Below are positions 1 through 8,065 of a DNA stretch of 64,000 nt, in pieces. The translations under genes and the position numbers were made by a program. The DNA is taken from assembly GCF_014191875.1 (NCBI RefSeq), contig NZ_JACHXD010000001.1, positions 62,001-126,000 of the forward strand, in the 5' to 3' direction. Position 1 is the first letter of the stretch, and every line of letters starts with the position of its first letter. This stretch comes from Pseudoduganella violacea (GTDB lineage Bacteria > Pseudomonadota > Gammaproteobacteria > Burkholderiales > Burkholderiaceae_D). The notes under the pieces were generated by a model. The model did no database searches. It saw only the letters and a program-made list of their open reading frames with translations, and was not told where the DNA came from.

Positions 1-198
1 GCCGGCATCGCGCCGCTGCAGCTTGCAGCCAAAATGGCCCAGGTTCAGGGCCGCGTAAGTGGCGCCGTCGCGCGCATCGTTCAGCACCATGGACACCGGC
101 TCGCCGTAGAAATGCTTGTCCACCACGGCCCACTCGCCGCCCTTGGCGGCCAGCTCGAACAAACCCTTGCGGGTGGCGATGAAAGCGCGGTCTGGCAT
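1..198 (-). CDS. Sialidase/BNR-repeat-like protein, N-terminal fragment
   Basis: Only the first 66 codons are inside the window; the gene runs off the left edge. The start is the ATG at 198, with an AGGAGG ribosome site just upstream that overlaps the end of the preceding gene. The N-terminus reads MPDRAFIATRKGLFEL, then a stretch with VSMVLNDARDGATYAALNLGHFG. This pattern (readout of a 'result' followed by a short aromatic strand) is typical of the first blade of beta-propeller proteins annotated as exo-alpha-sialidase or WD40/YVTN-like glycosyl-hydrolase-related proteins. It is probably co-transcribed with the MoaD-like gene, whose stop codon is 1 base away. True enzymatic activity cannot be judged from the fragment. 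Confidence 0.6.
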   Translation of the reverse strand, partial: MPDRAFIATRKGLFELAAKGGEWAVVDKHFYGEPVSMVLNDARDGATYAALNLGHFGCKLQRRDAG

Positions 199-199
199 G

Positions 200-469
200 T
201 CAGCCTCCTGAGAGTGCCTGCAAAATATAGATGCTGGAATCGGCTTGCAAGGGATCGTCGAGCAGAGCGCGGTCGCGGCAACGCTGGCCGTCGATGAAGA
301 TGACGACATTGGGACGCAAATGACCCTGATCGTCCAGCACATAGCCGCGCAAGCGCGCATTTCCGGCGAAAGCGCCATCGAGGGCGGCGCGCAGGGTCGT
401 CGCCTGCGTTTCCAGCTGCGGAACGGGCAGGAAACGCGCCAACTGCTGGGTGAAGATGATCTGCGCCAC
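200..469 (-). CDS. MoaD/ThiS-family small sulfur-carrier-like protein
   Basis: A protein of 89 residues ending in the di-glycine tail (LQALSGG) that defines ubiquitin-like sulfur carriers such as MoaD and ThiS. The middle contains RPNVVIFIDGQRCRD, the usual 'vnVfvng' strand of the MoaD beta-grasp fold. The ATG at 469 follows a strong GGAGGAG ribosome site. It sits directly upstream of the sialidase-like gene (1-base gap), a pairing that is often seen in bacterial genomes. In known family members the C-terminal glycine is adenylated by an E1-like enzyme (MoeB/ThiF) and then thiocarboxylated. Whether this copy serves molybdopterin, another cofactor or something unrelated is not shown here. Confidence 0.8.
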   Translation of the reverse strand: MAQIIFTQQLARFLPVPQLETQATTLRAALDGAFAGNARLRGYVLDDQGHLRPNVVIFIDGQRCRDRALLDDPLQADSSIYILQALSGG

Positions 470-553
470 GGCTCTCCTCCAAGGTGGAAATTCTAGCGCG
501 GTTCGGTGCGGCTTTGGCCTAAAATAAAAGCGGGCGAACCACCGGAGCCACAG

Positions 554-871
554 ATGTCGATTACCCAGCTGGAACTAGAGTTGCTGATGCAGGAAGTCGA
601 ACAGGAAGACCCGATTGATTTTGCCGACCTGCCTTTTGACGAAAAAGAGCTGCGCGGCCTGGTCGCCAGCCATCTCTGCGAGATGGCCGATGCGATGGAC
701 AAGTTCACCGAGGAAGACCGCCGTCTGACCTTGCTGGCGGTGGCGGCCAAGCTGGTGCTGGAAAACCTGGTGCTGCATGTGCAATTGCTGCGCCGCCACG
801 GCCTGCCGCTGAACGAACAGACCGAGGCGCTGCTGATGCGCCTGCGCCGCAGCCGGCCCGAGGACGATTGA
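554..871 (+). CDS. Hypothetical helical protein, 105 aa
   Basis: I do not recognise a family. I start it at the ATG at 554 (MSITQLELELLMQ), because the frame upstream of it is proline-rich and atypical; an in-frame ATG at 506 is the alternative. The protein is acidic at the N-terminus (EVEQEDPIDFADLPFDEKE) and then strongly helical with leucine-rich amphipathic segments, ending in a basic tail LRRSRPEDD. There is no signal peptide and no Cys. It converges on the ferredoxin gene, with a single base between the two stop codons and no visible terminator. A small cytosolic regulatory or adaptor role would fit, but that is a guess. Confidence 0.6.
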   Translation: MSITQLELELLMQEVEQEDPIDFADLPFDEKELRGLVASHLCEMADAMDKFTEEDRRLTLLAVAAKLVLENLVLHVQLLRRHGLPLNEQTEALLMRLRRSRPEDD

Positions 872-872
872 T

Positions 873-1148
873 TCAGACCTGGCGCGCCGCCGGCACCGAG
901 ATCACCAGATCGCTGTCCGCCACGGCGACGCAGGGCAGGATGAAGCCTTCGCGCTTTTCGTCCAGGCTCAGTCCCGGCCACTCGACCAGATAATGCACCG
1001 TGCCGCTGGCGTGACAAAAACAGGTGCGGCAAGTGCCGTTGCGGCAGGAGCTGGGCAGGCGGATGCCCGCCTGTTCGGCCGCGGCCAGCACGGTGCGGCC
1101 CTCCCCTGCCTCGAATTCCCAGCCTTGCGGCTCGACGCGGATCTTCAT
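873..1148 (-). CDS. 2Fe-2S ferredoxin (plant/YfaE type)
   Basis: The 91-residue protein begins MKIRVEPQGWEFEAGEG and carries the plant-type [2Fe-2S] ligand pattern: C-X4-C-X2-C in SCRNGTCRTC at about residues 37-45, with the fourth ligand in FILPC about 30 residues later. It is a soluble electron carrier. The ATG at 1148 overlaps the TGA of the asparagine-synthase-like gene (ATGA), so translation is coupled. It is therefore the last gene of the long minus-strand exopolysaccharide operon, unless an internal terminator lies upstream. No oxidoreductase that would use it lies nearby, which makes its place at the end of a polysaccharide operon odd. Identity as a ferredoxin is sure; the partner is unknown. 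Confidence 0.88.
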   Translation of the reverse strand: MKIRVEPQGWEFEAGEGRTVLAAAEQAGIRLPSSCRNGTCRTCFCHASGTVHYLVEWPGLSLDEKREGFILPCVAVADSDLVISVPAARQV

Positions 1149-2908
1149 TGGCTCAGCCGCTCCGGCGCGCGCGCCGGCTCGCAAGCCGACCAGTATTTGT
1201 GGAAGGTGGAGGCGGTGTTGATCAGGTAGGCGCAATCGCGCCAGCCCAGGCGCGTGAGCCAGACGGCGGCGTTCAGCATGCGCCGGCTGATCAGGTGCTC
1301 AGGGAAGCGCTGGCTGGCGAGCACCTGGCGGCCCTTGTCGGCGGCGTGGCGGCGCATCTGGCGCAGCACGGATGGATCGAAATAGTCGTGCCACTGGTAT
1401 TTCAGGCCGGCGGGCATGGGCAGCTCGCAAGGCACGTGGCCGGGATAGGCTTGCCATGGGATGGTATCCAGTCCATTCGGGAAGCGTGCCAGCCAATCCA
1501 TATAGAAACGGTGTTCGAGGAAGGCGTCCACCGGCTGGCGCAGCACGGTTTCGAGGAAGCTGGCGTCGAGGAAGGGCAGCTGGAATTCCATGCGCTCGCG
1601 ATCGATCTCTTCGAAGTGCTGGGCCAGGTGGCGGCGCTGGTCATTGAACATCAGGAAAAGGTGGAAGGCGCGGCCCCGATCTGCACCCTGGATGGCGTCC
1701 AGTTCTTCCAGCGCGCCTTGCAGCGGCAAGCCTTGCAGGGTTTCGCGCATGGCGGCCGGGATGATGCGCGAAGGCAGTCCCTTGTTGAAACGGGCCAGCG
1801 CCTCGGCCGGCGCGCCGCGCTGCATATCGGCCACCAGCTCGCGGTCCATATACACATGCCCCAGCGAGACGCTGCCGCCATCGCCCGACCACAACAGGCG
1901 CGGACGGTCGCTGGTCAGCGGGCCGAATTCGTGGCGCATCCATTCCTTCAGCTCGGACTTGTGATAACCGCGTCCGGCATCGCTGCCTTCCTGCACCAAT
2001 TGCACGTGGCGCGTGCCAAGGTGGTCGGCCATCAGCTTGGCGAAGACCTGGTCCTGCTTGCCATCCGGCGCGAGGTTGAAGGTGTAGACGGCGGAGCCGA
2101 TGGCGTGCAGGCCGCCGACAATGGCGCGCGAATCCAGGCCGCCGCTGAGGAAGGCGGCCGCCATGGGCGCGCCGCGCTGGCGGCGACGCAGCGCGGCGAC
2201 AAAGGCATCGTAGGAGCGCCGCACGGTCGGTTCCTGCGGCAGCGGCGCTTCGGCTTCGTCCCAGCGCGCATAGGTGGAGAAAGTGGCCGCGCCCTCGGCC
2301 AGGCGCGCGATCTCGCCCGAACGCAGCATGCGGATGCCGGCATAGGCGGTGCGTTCGCCCAGGGCATAGCCGAAGGCGGCGATCTCGGTCACGCCGCGCA
2401 CGTCCATTTCCTTGCGCACCTGGGGCAGCGCTTCGAGAATGCGCAGCGCGCTGGCGAAGACGGCATAGTCCTCGCCCTGCCACAGATACAGGGGGCGGGC
2501 GCCGATGCGGTCCACGAAGAGCAGCAGCTCGCCGCGCGCGGCGCTGTAATGCAGGCCGCAGAAACTGCCTTGGCTTTGCGCCAGCGCAAGCTCGCCTTCG
2601 GCGCGACCCTGCGCAAAACCCGCGTGCAGCGAGGCGGTGTCGTGGGCGCGGTTCCAGGCGGGATCGTTATCGCCTTCGCGCAGCAGGGCTTCGCCGGCCA
2701 GCGCGCTCAGGTTGCCGGCGGCATCGGCCTGCATGGCCGGTGCGCCGAAAGCGCCAATGTCAACTTTGGCGACATGGCAGAAAGCGTCGCCCAGTTCCGC
2801 CACGGCCTCGCAAGGCTGGCGCGAGATATGGCGGCGTAGGGCATTGCGCAACTCTTCCGGCAGTGCCTTGCCGGGCTTCGTACTGAAGGCACCCGCAAGT
2901 ATCGTCAT
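1145..2908 (-). CDS. Asparagine-synthase-like protein lacking Cys2
   Basis: A 587-residue protein with the class II glutaminase-like plus ATP-pyrophosphatase layout of asparagine synthetase. The PP-loop SGGLDSR lies at about residues 254-260, and FGYALGERTAYAGIRML resembles the linker of the family. The N-terminus reads MTILAGAF: where active enzymes have Met-Cys-Gly, Thr stands at position 2, so glutamine hydrolysis is not expected. The start is the ATG at 2908, which has a purine-rich AAGGAAAGGA upstream; an upstream in-frame ATG would begin MCGAW, but it lies inside the preceding flippase gene and does not align with the fold. Proteins like this are common in polysaccharide loci, where they may amidate uronic acids. 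The stop overlaps the ferredoxin start. Confidence 0.8.
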   Translation of the reverse strand: MTILAGAFSTKPGKALPEELRNALRRHISRQPCEAVAELGDAFCHVAKVDIGAFGAPAMQADAAGNLSALAGEALLREGDNDPAWNRAHDTASLHAGFAQGRAEGELALAQSQGSFCGLHYSAARGELLLFVDRIGARPLYLWQGEDYAVFASALRILEALPQVRKEMDVRGVTEIAAFGYALGERTAYAGIRMLRSGEIARLAEGAATFSTYARWDEAEAPLPQEPTVRRSYDAFVAALRRRQRGAPMAAAFLSGGLDSRAIVGGLHAIGSAVYTFNLAPDGKQDQVFAKLMADHLGTRHVQLVQEGSDAGRGYHKSELKEWMRHEFGPLTSDRPRLLWSGDGGSVSLGHVYMDRELVADMQRGAPAEALARFNKGLPSRIIPAAMRETLQGLPLQGALEELDAIQGADRGRAFHLFLMFNDQRRHLAQHFEEIDRERMEFQLPFLDASFLETVLRQPVDAFLEHRFYMDWLARFPNGLDTIPWQAYPGHVPCELPMPAGLKYQWHDYFDPSVLRQMRRHAADKGRQVLASQRFPEHLISRRMLNAAVWLTRLGWRDCAYLINTASTFHKYWSACEPARAPERLSQ

Positions 2909-2915
2909 GGCAGGC

Positions 2916-4355
2916 CTATCCTTTCCTTCTGACCAGGCGCCACACATCCATCAGCGTGGCGCGGTTAACCGTCCAGCTGCACAGCACATAGACCAGGGCG
3001 CCGGCCGATACTTCCACGGCCAAAGCCAGCTTGCGATCCGCATAGCCGCGCAGCGCATACTGCACAGCAGTTACCGCAGCAAACATCACGCCAGCCGAAA
3101 TCATGGCAGGCATCATGCGCTGCACCACGTGGCCGACAGTGAGGCCGATCACCGCCACCATGCGGCGCAGATTGATCAGCAAGACCACAGGATACATGAT
3201 GGCCCAGGCCAGGGCTACGCCGGTGATGCCCCAATGGGTGCCGGCATAGAAGGCGAGCGGCATCAGGGTGCAGCCGACGATGCCATTCTGCAGCGAAACG
3301 CCGGGATGGCCGACGGCATCCGTCACCGTCGGCATGAACTGCACCACGGTGCGGAAAGGCATGATCAGGGCCAGCACCTGCAGCGGGAAGACCGCCTCCT
3401 CCCAATGGTCGCCGAGAAAGACCAGGATGATGTCGCTGGCAGTGGCCGCCATACCCCATAGCACCGGGAAGGCGATCAGGCTGACCAGCTCAAAAGCCTT
3501 GAGCAGCTGGCGCACGATGGCTTCGCGGTCATGCTGGAAACGGGCAAACGCCGGGAAGGCCACCTGGTTCAGGATGGCCGAAACGCGCTGGGTCGGCATG
3601 CTGGCCAGGTGCATGGCCACCGCATACAGGCCCAGTACCTGCCCGCCCAGCATGCGGCCGACGATGACGATATCGACCTGGCTGAAGAAGAACCACAGGA
3701 AGCGCGAGGTCGTCACCTTGCCGCCGAACGTCATCAGATCGCGCATGCCGGTCCAGGAAAACAGCGGCCAATGCGGGAACGGCGACACGATATTCACCAG
3801 CGCCGTGCGCCAGACGGCGGCGGCCACCTGGCCCAGCGCCAGCGACCAGACACCATGCCCCATCAATGCCAGCGTCAGCGTCACCAGGCTGGTGATCACC
3901 GCCGTCGTCAGATCGACGATGGAGCGCTTCTTGAAATCGAGCGCGCGCTGCAGCTGCACTTCGGAGACGATGGCCAGTGGCGTCAGCAGGAATTGCAGCG
4001 ACAGCACGCGCACCAGCGGCACCAGGCGCGGTTCGGAGTAAAACTCGGCGATGGCCGGCGCGGCCAGGTTCAGCAAGGCGCACAGCGCCAGGTTCACGAT
4101 CAGGAAGATGCCGAAAGCCTGGCGCAGCTTCTGCGTGGTGACTTCGGCCGCCTGCACCAGGGCCGGCCCCAGTCCCACCTCGGCAAACATCACCAGCAAG
4201 GCGATGAAGACCGAGGACATCGCCATCAAGCCATAGTCGGCCGGCACCAGCAGGCGCATCACGAAAATCGTGATCACCCAGGTAATCATCTGGCTGCCGA
4301 ATTTTGCTCCGGCCATCCATTTCAGGCCGTGCAAAACCTCATTCTTTAAAGTCAT
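2916..4355 (-). CDS. Wzx-type lipid-linked oligosaccharide flippase
   Basis: A 479-residue integral membrane protein with about 12-14 hydrophobic segments and the typical start MTLKNEVLHGLKWMAGAKFGSQ of the polysaccharide transporter (PST/Wzx) family, including FVMRLLVPADYGLMAM and VGLGPALVQ. In the family it moves undecaprenyl-diphosphate-linked repeat units from the cytoplasmic to the periplasmic side of the inner membrane. It lies between a deacetylase and the asparagine-synthase-like gene in the minus-strand operon, with gaps of 10 and 7 bases. It is the only Wzx candidate in the window, so it probably serves the XrtA-associated exopolysaccharide. The substrate cannot be read from sequence. 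Confidence 0.9.
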   Translation of the reverse strand: MTLKNEVLHGLKWMAGAKFGSQMITWVITIFVMRLLVPADYGLMAMSSVFIALLVMFAEVGLGPALVQAAEVTTQKLRQAFGIFLIVNLALCALLNLAAPAIAEFYSEPRLVPLVRVLSLQFLLTPLAIVSEVQLQRALDFKKRSIVDLTTAVITSLVTLTLALMGHGVWSLALGQVAAAVWRTALVNIVSPFPHWPLFSWTGMRDLMTFGGKVTTSRFLWFFFSQVDIVIVGRMLGGQVLGLYAVAMHLASMPTQRVSAILNQVAFPAFARFQHDREAIVRQLLKAFELVSLIAFPVLWGMAATASDIILVFLGDHWEEAVFPLQVLALIMPFRTVVQFMPTVTDAVGHPGVSLQNGIVGCTLMPLAFYAGTHWGITGVALAWAIMYPVVLLINLRRMVAVIGLTVGHVVQRMMPAMISAGVMFAAVTAVQYALRGYADRKLALAVEVSAGALVYVLCSWTVNRATLMDVWRLVRRKG

Positions 4356-4365
4356 CGAGTTCTCT

Positions 4366-5358
4366 TTACACCAGCTGTGCGCTGACGGTTAAATTCCTGG
4401 CCAGGCGCAGCACAAAACGCAGCCGGCTGCGGTCCCATGGCGTGAAACGCGGTAATTGGTAGACATCCTGGCGGCCCTTGCTGGCGCCCCAGGCGGTGGA
4501 AACGGCGCCCTCGAAACCCAGTTCGCGCACCATGGAGACATGCTCGGGCAGATAATCCTCGCCCGGCTTGCCGTTCGGGTAGGCGAACAAGAGCACATTC
4601 TGGCCCAGCAAATCCTCCAGCGCGGCCTTGCCGCTGGCGATTTCCTGGCGCGCCTGCGCGGCCGGCAGGCGCGCCAGGATCGGATGGTTGACGGTATGGG
4701 CGCCCAGGCCCATGCCGGCGTCGCGCAGCTTGTGCAACTGGGCCGTATTCATCATCAGATCCGCAGGCAGCTCGCAGCGGGCCAGATCGGCCAGGCGGTT
4801 CACCTGCGCCAGGCGCTCTTCCATCGGCAGGTATTTCAATTGGCCGATCAGGGCCGGAATGGCGCGCTGGCGGTCAGCGATGCTGCCCAGGGCATGCTGG
4901 CCAAGGCCGAGGGAGGAGGCATCCAGCCCACCGCCCGGCGCGCGCCGCGCCAGCTCGATCACGCTGTCATTCCACATGCGGCCGCCGTTCAGGAAGCCGG
5001 TCGCGATAAAGAAGGTGGCGTGCAAACCATGCTTCAGCAGCAACGGCAGGGCCACTTCGGCATTGTCGGCATAGCCGTCGTCGAAGGTGATGCAGGCGGC
5101 GCGCGGCGGCAAGTCGCCGCTGCGGGCGCGGCGCACGGCATCAAGCAGGGGCAGGATGGTGAAGCGCGATTTCAGGAGAGCAAGCTGCTGGTCGAACTCC
5201 TCCCTATCGACTTCACCGGGAAACAGCGGATCTTTTTGCGGCAGCACACGGTGGTAGATCAGGATGGAGAGGCCGCGCCGCCCGCCAGGGGACAGCACGC
5301 GCAGCAGTCCTTTTTCCAGCAGCGGCGAACCGCCGCCATGCATTTCATACTGGCTCAT
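4366..5358 (-). CDS. Polysaccharide deacetylase family protein (NodB-like)
   Basis: A 330-residue carbohydrate esterase family 4 protein. The metal-binding first motif ITFDDGYADN lies at about residues 89-98, and the His-x3-His motif AHTVNHP at about 219-225. An IYHRV motif near the N-terminus is typical of the 'lipo-oligosaccharide/PgaB-like' branch. The protein has no signal peptide, so it may act in the cytoplasm or on the inner face of the membrane. Members remove N- or O-acetyl groups from polysaccharides. It overlaps the start region of the O-glycosylation ligase gene by 14 bases. It differs clearly from the second deacetylase of this operon at 17605-18462. Confidence 0.87.
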   Translation of the reverse strand: MSQYEMHGGGSPLLEKGLLRVLSPGGRRGLSILIYHRVLPQKDPLFPGEVDREEFDQQLALLKSRFTILPLLDAVRRARSGDLPPRAACITFDDGYADNAEVALPLLLKHGLHATFFIATGFLNGGRMWNDSVIELARRAPGGGLDASSLGLGQHALGSIADRQRAIPALIGQLKYLPMEERLAQVNRLADLARCELPADLMMNTAQLHKLRDAGMGLGAHTVNHPILARLPAAQARQEIASGKAALEDLLGQNVLLFAYPNGKPGEDYLPEHVSMVRELGFEGAVSTAWGASKGRQDVYQLPRFTPWDRSRLRFVLRLARNLTVSAQLV

Positions 5359-6679
5359 TCCGCGCTTTCTCGTCGTCTGGGACGGTGGTGGGTGGCGGGA
5401 CGGCGAATACGCTGGGCGCGCGCCGCACCGGCAAGGGTTTGACGTCGCGCAGGCCGCGTTCGACCAGGACGCGGGTCGCGACCATGGCCACCATCAGATA
5501 ATAGGGCACATCGAAATAGGCCAGGCTGAGGAAGGCGCCGCCCACCATGAAGCCCAGCTGGCTCACTTGCAGCATGCGCGCCAGATTGGCGGCCCACTCG
5601 AATTCCGGCAGCTTGGCCGAGTTGCGGATGATCCAGCTGCCGGTGCGCCAGGTCAGGATCAGCAGCGTCAGATACAGCCACAGGCCGATCCAGCCATGCT
5701 CGCCCAGGATCTGGAAATAGATGCTGTGGGCGGCATGCACGTCTTCCGGTATCGGCGCATAGCGATGGAACACATCGGGGTCGTAGATTTCGAAGCCGCC
5801 GCCGAAGAAGCGGTCGTTGGCCAGGTTGAAAGCCATGCGCCAGGCATTGATGCGGCCCATGGCGGAATCGTCTTCCTGGTAAGTGTTGATGGTGTCGATG
5901 CGCGCATGCCACTGTTCGGGCATGATGAGCAGGGCCACGGGAATGCACAGCACCAGCAGGCTGCCCATCACGGCCTTGTTCTTGCTCTTCAGCCAAAGGA
6001 AGAACATCATGGCGGCCATGGCAACCGCCGCGCCGCGCGAATACGAGGCGATCGAGGCGATGCCGCACAAGAGCATGGAGGCGATCATGGCGCGCTTGCC
6101 CCATTTGTGCTGGATCAGAGAAAGCAGGTAGTACATCAGCGGAATGATCATGATCAGCGCCAGCGCGATCTCGTTGTTGCCGTCGATGAAGGTGCCGATC
6201 GGCCCCCACACGCGGTACTGGGCGCCGCTGCGGATGGTGAAGATGCCGCCCTTTACGCCGTAATAGCCGATCGACACCACCACCGTCCAGACCAGCCATT
6301 CGATATGGCGCCGTTCCGTCACCAGCATGGCGACGACAATCGTCATGCCCATGATTTTCATCACCTTGATCCATTGCGTGCCGACCTGGTCGGGGTGGAT
6401 GGCGAATAGCGCCGTCACGCACATCCAGACGATGAAGAGGAGGAAGGTTCCGGTGACGGCCGTCAGCGGCATGCGGAATTTTTGGCGGTTGAACAGGATG
6501 GACAGCACCATGGTGCCGGCGATAATCGCGGCAAAGGGGAAGTCGCGCGCGAAGCCCCAGCCTTGCGAGTGCGGATTCATCACGCTGATCCAGATCCACA
6601 TCACCATGCCGAACCAGGGGCGCTTGAAGATATACGGCAGCGATCCGAATACCAGCGCCGCAACGATAAAGTCCCTCAT
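5345..6679 (-). CDS. Putative O-glycosylation ligase, exosortase A system-associated
   Basis: A 444-residue polytopic membrane protein of the O-antigen ligase (WaaL/Wzy/PglL) superfamily, in the subfamily tied to exosortase A. Around ten hydrophobic segments are visible. A periplasmic loop with IDTINTYQEDDSAMGRINAW and the conserved HAAHSIYFQILGEHGWIG segment (about residues 320-338) is characteristic. The C-terminus (after residue 415) is a short soluble, proline-containing tail. The proposed role is transfer of the lipid-linked polysaccharide to a protein acceptor, perhaps Ser/Thr-rich PEP-CTERM proteins; that is inferred from co-occurrence, not proven. It is 9 bases downstream of the PaaK-like gene. 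Confidence 0.88.
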   Translation of the reverse strand: MRDFIVAALVFGSLPYIFKRPWFGMVMWIWISVMNPHSQGWGFARDFPFAAIIAGTMVLSILFNRQKFRMPLTAVTGTFLLFIVWMCVTALFAIHPDQVGTQWIKVMKIMGMTIVVAMLVTERRHIEWLVWTVVVSIGYYGVKGGIFTIRSGAQYRVWGPIGTFIDGNNEIALALIMIIPLMYYLLSLIQHKWGKRAMIASMLLCGIASIASYSRGAAVAMAAMMFFLWLKSKNKAVMGSLLVLCIPVALLIMPEQWHARIDTINTYQEDDSAMGRINAWRMAFNLANDRFFGGGFEIYDPDVFHRYAPIPEDVHAAHSIYFQILGEHGWIGLWLYLTLLILTWRTGSWIIRNSAKLPEFEWAANLARMLQVSQLGFMVGGAFLSLAYFDVPYYLMVAMVATRVLVERGLRDVKPLPVRRAPSVFAVPPPTTVPDDEKARNEPV

Positions 6680-6688
6680 CTCTTTTCC

Positions 6689-8065
6689 TTACCTCGGCGC
6701 CGCGACCTTGCTGACCACATAGCGGAACTTGCCGGATTTCTCGGGCGCGATGGCGTCCACCTGCCGCACATCCACCTGCACGTCCGCGCCCAGGCGGGCC
6801 TTGAAACCGCGTTCGATTTTGGCGCGCAGCTCCGCATCGAGCGGCGCTTCCAGCACCACCTGCACCTCGGTCAGGTCCAGGCTTTCCTGGCAAATGCGGA
6901 AAGCCTTCACCTGGGGCAGGTCGCGCAGTATATAGACCAGCGCCAGTCCATGCATCACGGTGCCATCCCGCGCCACCAGGAAATCGGTGCTGCGGCCCTG
7001 GATTTCCTTCAGCAGCGGCAGGCCGCGCCCGCAGCTGCAGGCTTTCGTATCGAGCACGCCGATATCGCCGGTGCGGTAGCGGATGAAGGGATAGTCGCCG
7101 GTCGCCAGATGGGTGACGACAATTTCCCCGGCCTGGCCGCGCGGCAGCGGCTGGCCATCCGGGCCGACTGTCTCGACGATGATGTCTTCGGCCGTGATGT
7201 GCATGCCGCCCGCCGGGCATTGGTGGGCGATAAAGCCCGCGTCGCGGCCGCCGTAGCCGTTCGCCACCGGACAGCCGAAAGTGGATGAAATCTGTTCGCG
7301 CTGCTCGTCATACAGGCGTTCGGAAGTGACGAAGGCGACGCGGATGCCCAGGTCGTTCATACGCTGGCCGCGCGCCTTGGCGTGGCGCGCGATATGCGAC
7401 AACGCCGATGGATAGCCGAACAGCATGCGCGGCCGGGTAGCGCGGATACGTTCGACAAAGCTATCCAGCTTGGTTTCCGACATTTCGAAAGCGGGCAGCA
7501 GGCGGGTGCGCAGCAGGCGGTCGCGCACGGCGCGCACGCGGTCCTGCGCGCCAAGCTCAATGGGCGAACCCCAGACCACGATTTCGGGATCGCCGATATC
7601 CACATTCCACCAGCGCGTGGCGCGCCACTTGGCTGCGACGTCATGGCTGACGCGCTCCTTGCCAATATAAAAAATCAGCGGCTCGCCGCTGGAGCCGCCC
7701 GTGTTGAAGCGCGCCAGCCCGACCGCATCCTCCGCCCTAAGCCGGTCGGAGTTGGCGCGGATCGTGGCCTTGTCCATCAGCGGCAGGCGCGCCAGATCGG
7801 ACAGGGCGTGCAGATCGCGCGCCGGGTCGAAGCCAAGGCTGGCGAACAGGTCGCGGTAATACGGCACCTTGGTCTGGGCGCGCAGCAGCAGACGTTTAAG
7901 ACGCTGCAATTGCAGATCCTGCAAACGCGGTTCGGGCCAGTACTGCGACTCCTCCATGCGCCGCCGCACCGCCACGCTGGCGTGCTGCTTCATGCGCTCA
8001 TGCAAAGGGAAGATCAGGCCCGAGATCAAGGACGTGTACAAGGCGGGGGCGGGACGGTTATTCAT
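6689..8065 (-). CDS. Adenylate-forming ligase, PaaK/CapK family
   Basis: A 458-residue protein like phenylacetate-CoA ligase and the capsular protein CapK. The AMP-binding motif NTGGSSGEPL is at about residues 117-126, followed by SERLYDEQREQI, NGYGGRDAGF and YRTGDIG further on. A Cys-rich CSCGRGLPLL segment is typical of PaaK-like proteins. The start is the ATG at 8065, overlapping the stop of the upstream glycosyltransferase (ATGA). In the family, a carboxylic acid is activated as an acyl-adenylate and passed to a thiol. CapK-type members are found in many capsule loci without a proven substrate. Here it could supply an acyl decoration for the polymer. Confidence 0.85.
   Translation of the reverse strand: MNNRPAPALYTSLISGLIFPLHERMKQHASVAVRRRMEESQYWPEPRLQDLQLQRLKRLLLRAQTKVPYYRDLFASLGFDPARDLHALSDLARLPLMDKATIRANSDRLRAEDAVGLARFNTGGSSGEPLIFYIGKERVSHDVAAKWRATRWWNVDIGDPEIVVWGSPIELGAQDRVRAVRDRLLRTRLLPAFEMSETKLDSFVERIRATRPRMLFGYPSALSHIARHAKARGQRMNDLGIRVAFVTSERLYDEQREQISSTFGCPVANGYGGRDAGFIAHQCPAGGMHITAEDIIVETVGPDGQPLPRGQAGEIVVTHLATGDYPFIRYRTGDIGVLDTKACSCGRGLPLLKEIQGRSTDFLVARDGTVMHGLALVYILRDLPQVKAFRICQESLDLTEVQVVLEAPLDAELRAKIERGFKARLGADVQVDVRQVDAIAPEKSGKFRYVVSKVAAPR

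Noticed and set aside
2909..2947. Upstream start giving MCGAW for the asparagine-synthase-like protein, which would supply a Cys2
   Set aside because: It lies inside the flippase gene and the following residues do not align with the glutaminase fold; the ATG at 2908 begins exactly where the conserved strand starts.
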